DNA of 64,000 bases from Mycolicibacter senuensis (GCF_002101885.1 NZ_LQPS01000016.1:62001-126000); one strand, 5' to 3'. Positions 7,526 through 16,495 are shown, counted from the first letter of the stretch. Translations and numbers: made by a program. Notes: a model not told the origin generated them from the sequence alone.

Positions 7526-8566
7526 GTGACCGCTGACACCATCGAGAGAACCGGGACCATCGAGCGTCATTTCGCTACCGCAGGCCTGTTCGCGCTGCCG
7601 GTCCGGCTGGTCATCGGGTGGACGTATTTCTCCGCTTTCTGGCGCCGTGTCGGCATCGCCGACAAATTGGATCCGGATGTGCCCGGCTATATCGGCGAGA
7701 AGTTCAACCATTTTCTCCCGCAAGCGCTTGGCATCGGCCCGATCATCGAGCACCTGCTGACCCACCCCGGTCTGCTCGCGGTGGCGATGACGGTGTTCAC
7801 CATCGTGGAAGGCGTCGTCGGGATCTGCGTGATGATCGGTCTTCTCACCCGGGTCATGAGTTTGGCGGTCCTGGGGTTGGCGTTCGGCATCCTGCTGAGC
7901 GCCGGCTGGTTGGGCACCACCTGCTTGGATGAGTGGCAGATCGGGATCCTCGGGATGGCCTGCGGATTCATGCTGTTTCTGAGCGGCGGCGGACGCTATT
8001 GCGTGGATCGCATTGTCTCGGAACGAATTCCGCGGCTGGCGCAGCAGAAATGGTTCAACTGGCTGAGCTCCGGTGCAATCAACGTCAGGACACCGGTCGT
8101 GGTCAGCGGCTCGATATTGATCCTGGCCGCGGCGTTGTTCACCAACCAGCATTTCCACGGCGGGATTTATGGCCCGCTGCACAACAAATCGGTTGCGCCG
8201 GTCATCGAGATCACCGACGCCCACATAGCCGACAACCGGCTGCAATTCGAGCTCTTCCGCACCGAAGGCGCCGACGTGTACGGCTCCTTCGTGATCGGGG
8301 TCAGCGTCCGCGACGACACCACCGGCGATACCGTCGTGCAGCTGGACGGTACCCAGCTGAGTCGGCTGCCCGAGGCGGCGATAGCCAACCGCTACGTGGC
8401 CAAGGTCAAACCGGGCGCGCACAGCCTGGTCGTCCCGTTGGGCGCGAAAGCGCAACTGAGCATCGACACCGGACCGGCCCGGTGGGACGCGACCCGCCAG
8501 TACACCCTCATCCTCACCGATATCAGCGGCGCCACCTGGGAACAGGCAGTCAGCATCGGCCCGTGA
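7526..8566 (+). CDS. DoxD-DoxA fusion membrane protein (TQO-like)
   Basis: 346 residues; GTG at 7526 has GGAGGTG upstream. Residues about 18-155 carry several membrane helices of the DoxD type. After another helix (about 195-213), the C-terminal 130 residues form a DoxA-like extracytoplasmic beta domain starting with FHGGIYGPLHNK. DoxD and DoxA are the two subunits of the thiosulfate:quinone oxidoreductase of Acidianus; bacterial fusions of the two are common. Thiosulfate oxidation to tetrathionate with electrons passed to quinone is the family activity, but it is not demonstrated for actinobacterial members. It stands alone here, and no other sulfur-oxidation gene is nearby. Confidence 0.75.
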   Translation: MTADTIERTGTIERHFATAGLFALPVRLVIGWTYFSAFWRRVGIADKLDPDVPGYIGEKFNHFLPQALGIGPIIEHLLTHPGLLAVAMTVFTIVEGVVGICVMIGLLTRVMSLAVLGLAFGILLSAGWLGTTCLDEWQIGILGMACGFMLFLSGGGRYCVDRIVSERIPRLAQQKWFNWLSSGAINVRTPVVVSGSILILAAALFTNQHFHGGIYGPLHNKSVAPVIEITDAHIADNRLQFELFRTEGADVYGSFVIGVSVRDDTTGDTVVQLDGTQLSRLPEAAIANRYVAKVKPGAHSLVVPLGAKAQLSIDTGPARWDATRQYTLILTDISGATWEQAVSIGP

Positions 8567-8573
8567 GGGTGCC

Positions 8574-8633
8574 GCGAGCGTGCGCGGTTGTACACAAACA
8601 CCGGCGTGGCGGTGAGCAAACACGCACGCTCGC
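8574..8633. terminator. Bidirectional hairpin between doxDA and fadD2
   Basis: Perfect 11-bp arms GCGAGCGTGCG (8574-8584) and CGCACGCTCGC (8623-8633) with a 38-base loop lie between two convergent genes. This could terminate both strands; the long loop lowers confidence. Confidence 0.45.
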
Positions 8634-8647
8634 ACCAAAGAACCGCG

Positions 8648-10318
8648 CTACAGCTCGCGGAGTTCGCGCTTGAGGATCTTGCCCGTGGGGTTGCGCGGCA
8701 GTTCGTCGAGGAAGACCACCTCGCGCGGCACCTTGTAGCGTGCCAGGTGCTCTTTCACATAGACCTTGATGGTGTCCTCGTCGACCGCGGAGCCTTCCTT
8801 CTTGACCACAAAGGCACGTAGCCGCGCACCCCACTCTTTGTCCTCGACACCCAGCGCGGTCGCCTCGATCACCTCGGGGTGCCCACTGATCAGGTCTTCA
8901 ACCTCGGCGGGGAAGACGTTCTCACCGCCGGAGACGATCATCTCGTCATCGCGGCCCGACACGTAGAGCAACCCGCGCTCGTCGAAGTAGCCCACGTCGC
9001 CCGACGACAGCAGCCCGTCGATGATCTGTTTGCCGCCGCCGCCGGTGTAGCCCTCGAACGGGAAGAAGTTGCCCACGAAGATCCGTCCGACCTCGCCCTG
9101 CGGCAGCTCGTGGCCATTGTCGTCGAGGATTCGGACCTTGACGCCCTTGACCACCTGTCCCACCGTCGCCGGGTTGTGCTGCAGGTCGCCCGGATCGGCG
9201 ATGGTGGCAAACGCGACCTCGGTGGAGCCGTACATGTTGTAGACCACCGGGCCCAGATCCTTCATCGCCCGGCCGGCCAACTCGGCGCCGAGCTGTGAAC
9301 CGGACACGAACACGATCCGCAGGTTCGACAGATCCGGTTTGGGACTGGTCTTCTCCAACTGGTCGAGGATCCGCGACAGCATGACCGGAACCACGACGAT
9401 CCCGGTCACCTTGTGCGTCTCCAGATCGTCCAGCACCGTGGCCGGCTTGAACCGGCGTCGCAGCACCAGTGTCGAGCCGAAGAACATCGCCAGGGTGCCG
9501 TGCAGATAGCCCAGGGCGTGGAACATCGGCGACGGCAGCGACGTCACCTCACCGGCGCGGAACGGGACGTGCGACAGGATGCCGCCGATCGGCGCCAGGG
9601 TGGGCGGGGTGCTGCGGTTGGCGCCCTTGGGGGTACCGGTGGTGCCGGAGGTCAAGATGATGATCGACGCGTGCCTGGTGACCTTCGGCGCCCGTGCCTT
9701 GCTGCTGCGGGCGATCAGCTGCGCCAACGTCTCGTCGGCGCTGCCCGACGGTTGGTCGCTGTCGGGGTTGACCCCCAGCGCCCGCAGCTTGCCCAGCGGC
9801 GGGTCGGACTGGGCGACCGCGGCGGTGTACTCGTCGTCGTAGATGATCAGTTTGGCGCCTTCGCGTTCGGAGACGTCCTTGATCTGCGGGCCGGAGAATT
9901 CGCTGTTCAGCAGGATCAGTCGGGCGCCGACCCGGGCGCAGCCATAGTTGGCGATCAAGAACCAGCGGTGGTTGCGGGCCAGGATCGCCACCCCGTCGCC
10001 GCCCCGCACACCCATCGCAACCAGGCCGTTGGCCACCGCGTTGGCGGCGTCGTCGAGTTCTTTGAAGGTGATGCTGCCGTCGTCGTCGATGACGGCCAGG
10101 CCGTTCGGGTTACGCCGAGCGTTGAGTGCCGGAATCATCCCCAGCTCGCCCCAGCGGGCGCCATCGGCGATCGCGTTGGCGATGATGCCCGGTGATTCCA
10201 GCCTCAAAGCTCCGGATTGAAGGACCTTGCGCAGATAGTGCAGCTCGGCGCTTCCTCGTTCCAGATAACGACCGAGCGTTGTGACGGCCTGACTTGGCAG
10301 GTCGGTGAGCTTTGCCAT
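8648..10318 (-). CDS. fadD2: Fatty-acyl-CoA/AMP ligase FadD2
   Basis: 556 residues (M. tuberculosis FadD2 is about 560). An ANL-superfamily adenylating enzyme that activates carboxylic acids to acyl-AMP and then acyl-CoA. Visible motifs: the phosphate-binding loop LTSGTTGTPKG (222-232), the YGSTE-type motif in NMYGSTEVAFA, the GDVGYFDERG and YVSGRDDEMIVSGGENVFP hinge region, and the C-terminal catalytic lysine in PTGKILKREL (Lys547). The ATG at 10318 has no ribosome site, but a TAAGGT -10 element lies six bases upstream on the minus strand, implying a leaderless transcript. It is divergent from the primase-polymerase gene, as in the Rv0269c-Rv0270 pair. Confidence 0.88.
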   Translation of the reverse strand: MAKLTDLPSQAVTTLGRYLERGSAELHYLRKVLQSGALRLESPGIIANAIADGARWGELGMIPALNARRNPNGLAVIDDDGSITFKELDDAANAVANGLVAMGVRGGDGVAILARNHRWFLIANYGCARVGARLILLNSEFSGPQIKDVSEREGAKLIIYDDEYTAAVAQSDPPLGKLRALGVNPDSDQPSGSADETLAQLIARSSKARAPKVTRHASIIILTSGTTGTPKGANRSTPPTLAPIGGILSHVPFRAGEVTSLPSPMFHALGYLHGTLAMFFGSTLVLRRRFKPATVLDDLETHKVTGIVVVPVMLSRILDQLEKTSPKPDLSNLRIVFVSGSQLGAELAGRAMKDLGPVVYNMYGSTEVAFATIADPGDLQHNPATVGQVVKGVKVRILDDNGHELPQGEVGRIFVGNFFPFEGYTGGGGKQIIDGLLSSGDVGYFDERGLLYVSGRDDEMIVSGGENVFPAEVEDLISGHPEVIEATALGVEDKEWGARLRAFVVKKEGSAVDEDTIKVYVKEHLARYKVPREVVFLDELPRNPTGKILKRELREL

Positions 10319-10385
10319 GGCCCAACCTTATGTGACGCAGCTCGCTGCCGAACAGCGGATTCGACCTCTGGCTAACATGGCCGTC

Positions 10386-11615
10386 ATGGCCGGCGGATTG
10401 TCGCTGGAGGTGGCGGGACACCGGGTGGCGGTTACCCACCCGGACAAGGTGGTGTTCCCGGGTCACGACGGCTCCGCCCCGCGAACCAAGCTGGAGCTGA
10501 TTCGCTACTACCTGGCGGTGGCCGACGGCGCGCTGGCCGGGGTGACCGGGCGACCCATGATCCTCAAACGCTTCGTCGACGGCATCGACGCCGAAGCCGT
10601 CTTCCAGAAGCGGGCACCGGCCAATCGCCCGGACTGGGTGTCGGTCGCCGAACTGCACTATGCCTCGGGGCGATCGGCGCAAGAGGTCGTCATCGACGAT
10701 GCGGCCGGACTGGCCTGGGTGATCAACCTGGGCTGCGTGGACCTCAACCCGCACCCGGTACTGGCCGGCGACCTGGAGCACCCCGACGAGCTTCGCGTCG
10801 ACCTCGATCCGATGCCCGGCGTCGGCTGGCCGCAGATCGTGGAGGTGGCGTTGCTGGCGCGGGAGGTACTGGCCGACCACGGGCTGACCGCCTGGCCGAA
10901 GACGTCCGGATCGCGGGGCATGCACATCTACGCCCGGATCGCGCCCCGCTGGCAGTTCCGGCAGCTCCGGCTGGCCGCCCAGGCGGTGGCCCGCGAGATC
11001 GAACGGCGCGCACCGCAGTTGGCCACCAGCAGATGGTGGAAGGAAGAGCGGCACGGAGTTTTCGTCGATTTCAACCAGAACGCCAAGGACCGCACGGTGG
11101 CCTCGGCCTATTCGGTGCGCGCCACCCCCGACGCGCGGGTGTCGACACCGCTGTCCTGGGACGAGGTGCCCGGCGTCGATCCCGCGGCGTTCACCATGGA
11201 CACCGTGCCGGGCCGGTTCGCGGAGATCGGCGACCCGTGGGCGGGCATGAACGATGCGGTCGGCGACTTGGTGTCGCTGCTGGAGCTGGCCGAAGCGCAG
11301 GGCCCGGCGGAGAAGGCGCCGCGCGGTGCGCGCAAGAACATCGGCGGCCGGCGCGCCTCACCGCTGCCGTTGATCGAGATCGCCCGCACCAAGACCAAAG
11401 ACGAGGCGATGGCCGCCCTGGGTGTCTGGCACGAAAAGCATGCCGCGGCCGCGAAACGGCTGGCGCCGGAGGATGTGCTGCTCGACGGCATGCGCGGGCC
11501 GAGTTCGATCTGGTACCGGGTCCGGATAAACCTGCAGCACGTCCCGGCCCGACAGCGCCCGCCGCAGGAGGAGCTGATCGCCGACTACAGCCCCTGGGAA
11601 GGCAGGAGAAGCTAA
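10386..11615 (+). CDS. LigD-type DNA repair primase-polymerase (Rv0269c-like)
   Basis: 409 residues. An archaeo-eukaryotic primase superfamily polymerase of the LigD PolDom type, here as a free-standing protein rather than fused to a ligase. The metal-binding aspartates are in LRVDLDPMPG (Asp139, Asp141) with a third in VDFNQN (Asp228); the nucleotide-binding signature SGSRGMH spans 174-180. Family members fill short gaps, prefer ribonucleotides and act in end joining or excision repair. The start at 10386 is favoured over the ATG at 10377 because a TAACAT -10 box (10373-10378) ends seven bases before it, as in leaderless mycobacterial genes. Its last four bases overlap the convergent FadD gene. 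Confidence 0.85.
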   Translation: MAGGLSLEVAGHRVAVTHPDKVVFPGHDGSAPRTKLELIRYYLAVADGALAGVTGRPMILKRFVDGIDAEAVFQKRAPANRPDWVSVAELHYASGRSAQEVVIDDAAGLAWVINLGCVDLNPHPVLAGDLEHPDELRVDLDPMPGVGWPQIVEVALLAREVLADHGLTAWPKTSGSRGMHIYARIAPRWQFRQLRLAAQAVAREIERRAPQLATSRWWKEERHGVFVDFNQNAKDRTVASAYSVRATPDARVSTPLSWDEVPGVDPAAFTMDTVPGRFAEIGDPWAGMNDAVGDLVSLLELAEAQGPAEKAPRGARKNIGGRRASPLPLIEIARTKTKDEAMAALGVWHEKHAAAAKRLAPEDVLLDGMRGPSSIWYRVRINLQHVPARQRPPQEELIADYSPWEGRRS

Positions 11616-13315
11616 ACCGGGCGCAGGTAGCTCTGCCGCCCATACGTCACGAATTCGGCGTCCAGGGACCGCTTGTCCTCGTCGGTCATCCGGGTGTAGA
11701 CGGGCTCGCCCCGTCGGGCCCACCGGTACACCGGGTCGTCGGCGTCCCAACGTTGCGCCTGCAGCTCACGTTTGAGCACCTTGTTCGAGCCCGTCACGGG
11801 CAGGCCCGCTGAGATCCGCAGGAAGCGCGGGGTGCCCTTGGCACCGAGGTCGGCCTGGCGGGCCAGGTAGGCCGCGAACTCCGCCACGTCGAAACCCGCC
11901 GGATCGGCGACCTCGATCGCACCCATCACCTGGTCGCCCGAACGGGGGTCGGGCACCGCGTACACGCCGGCGCTGATGATCAGCGGATGCCGACGCAGCA
12001 CCTGTTCGATGGCCAGCGCCGAGATGTTCTCACCGTCGACCCGGATCCAGTCGCCACGCCGGCCGGCGAAGTACAGGAAGCCGGCCTGGTCGCGGTACCC
12101 GAGATCGCCGGTCCAGTACCAACCGTCACGAACCTTCTCCGCGTCGGCGACATCGTTTTTGTAGTAGCCCTCGAAGTCACGGGCGCCGTTCTTGTCGACG
12201 ATCTCGCCGACCGCGTCGTCGGCGTTGATCACCCGGCCATGCTCATCGAGGACCGCGATGGCGCATTCGGCCCGGGTCTGCGGGTCCACCACGGCGATAC
12301 CTGGGTGCGCCGGGCGACCGAGCGCGCCGGACGGGGCCGCCGGGTCGGGTACCGCCGCGTTGCCGCCCTCACTGGAGCCGTAACCCTCGTGCAGCACGGC
12401 GCCGAACCGGCGGCGGAACTCCGCCTGATCCTGCGGTGACGCCTCGGTGCCGAAACCACGGACCAGCGTGTTGTCGGCATCGTCGGGACGTTCCTCGGTG
12501 GCCAGCAGATAGCCCATGGCCTTGCCCACATAGGTGAAAAACGTTGCGCCGAAGTAGCGCACGTCGGGCAGGAACTGCGACGCCGAGAACTTGGGCGTCA
12601 GGGAGATCGTGGCACCGTTGGCCAGCGCCGGCGCCCACAGCGCCATGATCGCGTTGCCGTGGAACAGCGGCATGCAGCAGTAGTCGATGTCGGAACGCAC
12701 ATGACCGAACTTGGCGGTGGCCATCTCGGCGATCCGGACCAGCCGGCCCTGGCTGCACTTGACCGCCTTCGATGCGCCGGTGGTGCCGGAGGTGAACAAC
12801 AGCAGCAGCAGCGACTCCGGGCCTACGCCCGGCGCGGCCGTCGGCCGCACCACCCGGTGCGCCTCGACCAGTGCGGTGTAGACCGGGACGCCGGTGACCA
12901 GGACGCGGTCGGGCTCCAGGCCGTGACCCAGACCCCGCAACCGGTGGGATCCGGCGGTGTCGGTGACGATGAGCTGGCAGTCCGCATGGCGGATCTCCGC
13001 GGCCAGCTCGGCATCGCCGCGGGTGGGGTTGATCCCGACGATTACCGCACCGGCCAGCGCGGCCGCGCCGAGCCAGAACACGAAATCCTCGGTGTTGTCC
13101 AGCAGCACCCCGATGTGGAAGGGCCCGTCCCGGCGGAGTTCGATGGCCAACTCGGCGCGCGCGGCGGATTCGCGCACCACCTCGTCCCAGGTCCAGTTCT
13201 GCTGTCGGGTAACCAATCCCGGATGCCGGTCGCCGACGCGGGCCAGCAGCAGGCCGGCGATGTCGGACCCCAAGCCGCACCCCGGCTGGGACAGCCGGGT
13301 CGGGTCTGAGCGCAT
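11612..13315 (-). CDS. Acyl-CoA ligase of the FadD1/FadD17 type
   Basis: 567 residues. ANL-superfamily ligase with the phosphate loop FTSGTTGASKAVKC (about 174-187), HEGYGSSEGG, YYWTGDL-type motif (GWYWTGDLGYRD), FAGRRGDWIRVDGEN and the C-terminal lysine in VTGSNKVLKREL. The middle section (CCMPLFHGNAIMALWAPAL; SASQFLPDVRYFGATFFTYVGK) resembles FadD17 and FadD1, ligases acting on steroid- or branched-chain-derived acids. It is the last gene of the ACAD-kinase-SDR-ligase operon and would supply the CoA thioester. ATG at 13315 is chosen over TTG 13318; a TAGCCT box six bases before it hints at an additional internal leaderless promoter. Absent from this position in M. tuberculosis as I recall. 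Confidence 0.85.
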   Translation of the reverse strand: MRSDPTRLSQPGCGLGSDIAGLLLARVGDRHPGLVTRQQNWTWDEVVRESAARAELAIELRRDGPFHIGVLLDNTEDFVFWLGAAALAGAVIVGINPTRGDAELAAEIRHADCQLIVTDTAGSHRLRGLGHGLEPDRVLVTGVPVYTALVEAHRVVRPTAAPGVGPESLLLLLFTSGTTGASKAVKCSQGRLVRIAEMATAKFGHVRSDIDYCCMPLFHGNAIMALWAPALANGATISLTPKFSASQFLPDVRYFGATFFTYVGKAMGYLLATEERPDDADNTLVRGFGTEASPQDQAEFRRRFGAVLHEGYGSSEGGNAAVPDPAAPSGALGRPAHPGIAVVDPQTRAECAIAVLDEHGRVINADDAVGEIVDKNGARDFEGYYKNDVADAEKVRDGWYWTGDLGYRDQAGFLYFAGRRGDWIRVDGENISALAIEQVLRRHPLIISAGVYAVPDPRSGDQVMGAIEVADPAGFDVAEFAAYLARQADLGAKGTPRFLRISAGLPVTGSNKVLKRELQAQRWDADDPVYRWARRGEPVYTRMTDEDKRSLDAEFVTYGRQSYLRPV

Positions 13316-13349
13316 CAACCGAGGCTATCGCGGATCGGGACCCGCGACT

Positions 13350-14111
13350 TCAGTTGATGGTGAAGCCGCCGTCGACGGCCAGGGTCTGCCCGGTGACGTA
13401 GCCGCCGGCCGCAGACGCCAGCCACAGCACGGTGGCCGCGAGTTCCTCGGGGTCGCCCATCCGTCCCAGCACGATGCGATGGGAGATGCTGTCCAGGTAG
13501 CCCGGGCGGTATTGGTCGGTCATCTCCGTCTGGAAGAAGCCGGGCGCAATGGCGTTGACCCGGATGCCTTTGCGGCTGCCCCATTGCTGGGCCAGGTCGC
13601 GGGTCAGACCGATCAGGCCGGCCTTGCTGGCGGCATAGGCGGCCTGCGGCAGCCCGGCGGTGGTCAGCCCCAGGATGCTGGAGATGTTGACGATCGACGA
13701 GCCGGGCTGCATCACCCGGCCGCAGGCCTGAGCGGCCCAGTAGGCCCCGTTGAGGTTGATGTCGATCACCTCACGGAACTGCTCCGGGGTCTCCCGGGTG
13801 GCCGGGTGCGCCGTTCCGACACCGGCATTGTTGATCAGCACATCGACCCGGCCGAACCGCTCCATGGCGGCCTCGACCATGTTGGTCGCGGCGTCCGGGT
13901 CGGCGATGTCGGTCGCCACGGGCAGGGCGGTGCGTCCCGTCGCGGCGACCAGCTCGGCGGCGGCGGTGAGTTTGTCCACCCGCCGCGCCGCCAGTACGAC
14001 GTCGGCTCCCGCCTCGGCGAATGCCCGGGCGAAGTGCACGCCCAGGCCCGAGGATGCGCCGGTCACCACTGCGACCCGGCCATCCATCCGGAACTTGTCC
14101 AGTACGCTCAC
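13350..14111 (-). CDS. Short-chain dehydrogenase/reductase
   Basis: 253 residues from the GTG at 14111, preceded by AAAGGTGA; the frame is open further upstream but would run into the kinase gene. Classical SDR: TGASSGLG cofactor loop (17-24), NNAG (94-97), Ser144/145, and Y159-x3-K163 (AYAASKAG). It ends with the usual GQTLAVDGGFTIN. As the third gene of the operon, 20 bases after the kinase and 34 bases before the ligase start region, it probably oxidises a hydroxy intermediate of the pathway. NAD versus NADP preference is not certain; AARR after the second strand suggests NADP is possible. Confidence 0.85.
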   Translation of the reverse strand: MSVLDKFRMDGRVAVVTGASSGLGVHFARAFAEAGADVVLAARRVDKLTAAAELVAATGRTALPVATDIADPDAATNMVEAAMERFGRVDVLINNAGVGTAHPATRETPEQFREVIDINLNGAYWAAQACGRVMQPGSSIVNISSILGLTTAGLPQAAYAASKAGLIGLTRDLAQQWGSRKGIRVNAIAPGFFQTEMTDQYRPGYLDSISHRIVLGRMGDPEELAATVLWLASAAGGYVTGQTLAVDGGFTIN

Positions 14112-14131
14112 GTGAGTCACCTTTCGTCGTT

Positions 14132-15148
14132 TCAGCAGCGCTTCAATGCGTTTCGTGCCGCCGCGATGAATTCCGGCGTGGCCTGCGCCGCTTCGCCGGC
14201 GTTGAGCACATCTTTCGCACCGTGTTGGGCCCGGTGGGTGATGCCCTCGGCGATGACACCGATCTTGAAGTTCGCCAGCGCCAGGTAGAAATTCCACTGC
14301 CCCAGATCACGCCCGGAGCGCCGCGCATACTCCTCGGCGAGGGAATCCGCCGACGGCAGTCGCGCACTGGTCCAGGCCGCGGGGTGACCGAAGACGCGGT
14401 CGAAAGCCGGTGAGCGGTAGACGCACATCAGCGCGATGTCGGTGAGCGGATCGCCCAGGGTCGACAACTCCCAGTCCACGACCGCCCGGATGACGTCGGG
14501 CTGCTCGGGATCGCAGATGGTGTTGTCAATGCGGAAGTCGCCGTGCACCACCGACGACTCCGGAGTCTTCGGAACGGCCTCGGCGAGCGCGGCGGCCAAC
14601 GGCGCCACGTCATCGAGCTCGCGGGTCTTGACCAGTTCCCACTGCCGGGCCCACAGGCGAACCTGGCGCTCCAGGAATCCGTCCGGCCTGCCGAAGGATT
14701 CCAGCCCGGCGGCGCGGTAGTCGACCGCGTGCAGGTCGACCAGTATCTGCACCAGCGCGGCGGCGTTGGCGGCCAGGTCCGCGTCCGACAGCACGTCGAG
14801 GTCGTCCTTGTGCCGGTAGACCCGTCCGGTCACGAACTCGGTGACGGTCAGCGGCGCACCGCACACCGTGCCGTCGGCGTCGAAGGCCACGGGGCGGGCG
14901 ATCGGCACCGGGGTGCCGTATAACCCCCGGGTGACCACGAATTCGCGGCCCACGTCGTGCGCCGAGGGCGTCAGCCCGCCGAGTGGAGGCCGGCGGACGA
15001 CCCACTCCGACACTTCGTCGCTGACTTTGAAGGTGAGGTTCGACCGCCCACCGGCGATCAGTTCGATGGCCAGCTCACCTCGAACCGGAATGCCGCTGTC
15101 GGTGAGGTACCGGCGAAGCGCAGCGCCATCGAGCGCTTCGACCGTCAC
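14132..15148 (-). CDS. APH-type kinase, ACAD10/11 kinase-domain homologue
   Basis: 338 residues. A phosphotransferase of the aminoglycoside-kinase fold: ATP-binding N-lobe (IAGGRSNLTFKV, 31-42, and the VVRRPP strand), catalytic loop HGDFRIDN (202-209, base Asp204) and metal-binding DWE (225-227). The PPLGGLTPSAHDVGREF stretch and the position next to an acyl-CoA dehydrogenase are typical of the kinases related to the N-terminal domain of human ACAD10/ACAD11, which phosphorylates 4-hydroxyacyl-CoA. The GTG start overlaps the dehydrogenase stop by four bases (GTGA), implying coupled translation. It is unlikely to be an antibiotic-resistance enzyme despite the fold. Confidence 0.8.
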   Translation of the reverse strand: MTVEALDGAALRRYLTDSGIPVRGELAIELIAGGRSNLTFKVSDEVSEWVVRRPPLGGLTPSAHDVGREFVVTRGLYGTPVPIARPVAFDADGTVCGAPLTVTEFVTGRVYRHKDDLDVLSDADLAANAAALVQILVDLHAVDYRAAGLESFGRPDGFLERQVRLWARQWELVKTRELDDVAPLAAALAEAVPKTPESSVVHGDFRIDNTICDPEQPDVIRAVVDWELSTLGDPLTDIALMCVYRSPAFDRVFGHPAAWTSARLPSADSLAEEYARRSGRDLGQWNFYLALANFKIGVIAEGITHRAQHGAKDVLNAGEAAQATPEFIAAARNALKRC

Positions 15149-16356
15149 TGCTGGGCCGCCTTGAGCGCCCGTCGGGCCGCACCGATCCGACGCTTGGCGA
15201 TCGCCCAGCGGTGTACCTCCGAGGGGCCGTCGTAGACCCGGAACGGCCGCACTTCACGGGAGAGCCGCGCCGGCGGCAGATCCTCGGTGACGCCGAGCCC
15301 GCCGCACATCTGCATGCTGCGGTCGACGATGCGGAAGATGGCCTCGGCGGCGAAGGTCTTGGCGATCGACGTCGCATCCCCTGCGGCAGAGCCCTGATCC
15401 AGCTCCCAGCAGGCGCGCACCAGCAGTGCGCGGGTGGCCGCGATGTCGATCTCGTTGTCGGCCACCATGTTCTGGATCATGCCCAGATCGCCGAGCGCGG
15501 ATCCGAATGCCCGCCGCTCCACCACATGGGCCAGTGCGGTGTCGTGGCCGCGAAGGGCCGCGCCCAGCCAGCGCATCACATGGGTCATGCGTGCGGGCCC
15601 CAGGCGGACCTGGGCGTACTCGAAGCCGCGGTCGACCTCACCGAGCACCGCATCCTCGGGAACCCGGACGTCGTCGAAGAGCACCTCGCAGTGGCCGCCG
15701 ACCATGGAGCGGTCGAGGGTCTGCAGGTGTCTGCCGACGGTCAGACCCGCAGCGTCGGCGGGCACCAGGAACATGGTCGCTCCGCCGCGTTGCCCGGGCT
15801 CCCCGGATGTCCGGGCCATCACGATGAAGAACGCGGCGCCGTCGGCACCGGTGATGTACCACTTGCGGCCGCTGATGTACCAATCGCCCGACCGGCGTTC
15901 GGCTTTGGTGGTCAGCGCAGCCGGATCCGATCCCGCCCCCGGAGCGGGTTCGGTCATCGCGAACGCCGACCGCACGTCACCGGCGGCCAGCGGGGCCAGG
16001 TAGCGGGCCTTCTGCTCGGCGCTGGCCACCTCGGCCAGCAGGTGGACGTTGCCCTCGTCCGGCGCTGCGATGTTCACCGCCGCCGGACCGAACAGTGAGT
16101 ACCCGGCGGCCTCGAACACCGGCGCCCGGTCGGACATGTTCAGGCCGAGGCCGCCGTATTCCACCGGGGCGTGCGGCGCGAACACCCCGGCCTGCCGGGC
16201 CGCCGCCTGCAGCTCCTTGATCACGGTGTCGCCACCGGCTGCAGCGATGTCCCCGCCGTGGCGGTCTTCGACGGGCAGCACCACGTCCTCGATGAATGCC
16301 CGCGTCTTCTCGACGAGCGCCGTCACCTCCGGCGAGTAGCTCAGCTCGATTGCCAT
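15145..16356 (-). CDS. Acyl-CoA dehydrogenase of the ACAD10/11 type
   Basis: 403 residues, a standard single-unit acyl-CoA dehydrogenase. FAD/substrate signature FAMTEPAPGAGSDPAALTT in the first third; WYISGRKWYITGADGAAFFIVMART in the beta domain; QVRLGPARMTHVMRWLG, closely like the RLGPGRIHHCMR segment of ACAD11; MCGGLGVTEDLP and VRPFRVYDGPSEVHRW at the end. In ACAD11 the dehydrogenase domain removes the phosphate that the kinase domain adds to 4-hydroxyacyl-CoA, so this gene plus the next probably reproduce that two-step reaction as separate proteins. First gene of the operon; ATG at 16356 with GGAG upstream. Divergent from the XRE-TetR regulator. Confidence 0.85.
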   Translation of the reverse strand: MAIELSYSPEVTALVEKTRAFIEDVVLPVEDRHGGDIAAAGGDTVIKELQAAARQAGVFAPHAPVEYGGLGLNMSDRAPVFEAAGYSLFGPAAVNIAAPDEGNVHLLAEVASAEQKARYLAPLAAGDVRSAFAMTEPAPGAGSDPAALTTKAERRSGDWYISGRKWYITGADGAAFFIVMARTSGEPGQRGGATMFLVPADAAGLTVGRHLQTLDRSMVGGHCEVLFDDVRVPEDAVLGEVDRGFEYAQVRLGPARMTHVMRWLGAALRGHDTALAHVVERRAFGSALGDLGMIQNMVADNEIDIAATRALLVRACWELDQGSAAGDATSIAKTFAAEAIFRIVDRSMQMCGGLGVTEDLPPARLSREVRPFRVYDGPSEVHRWAIAKRRIGAARRALKAAQQ

Positions 16357-16380
16357 GTCACTCCATCAGCACCGTCACCT

Positions 16381-16414
16381 GACCGACCAATCGTTCGGTC
16401 CGAACAGTACGGAC
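16381..16414. promoter_or_regulatory. Candidate operator before the ACAD operon
   Basis: Two adjacent inverted repeats: GACCGA (16381-16386) with TCGGTC (16395-16400), and GTCCG (16398-16402) with CGGAC (16410-16414), 25-58 bases upstream of the dehydrogenase start. They are in the right place for control by the divergent XRE-TetR protein or another TetR. Confidence 0.4.
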
Positions 16415-16474
16415 TTTGGCACACAAGGCCTTGTCCAGTCAAAACGGGCGGCGCAAAAGCGGGTCGGGGCCGGC

Positions 16475-16495
16475 TATAGTTCAGTAATGCTGAAC
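16475..16495 (+). promoter_or_regulatory. -10 box and operator over the XRE-TetR start codon
   Basis: TATAGT (16475-16480) is a -10 element ending six bases before the ATG at 16487, giving a leaderless transcript. The inverted repeat GTTCAG (16479-16484) / CTGAAC (16490-16495) overlaps the -10 box and the start codon, a likely autorepression site. Confidence 0.55.

Noticed and set aside
14132..15148. Reading the APH-fold protein as an aminoglycoside kinase
   Set aside because: The fold is shared, but the operon with an ACAD11-like dehydrogenase points to the acyl-CoA kinase branch.
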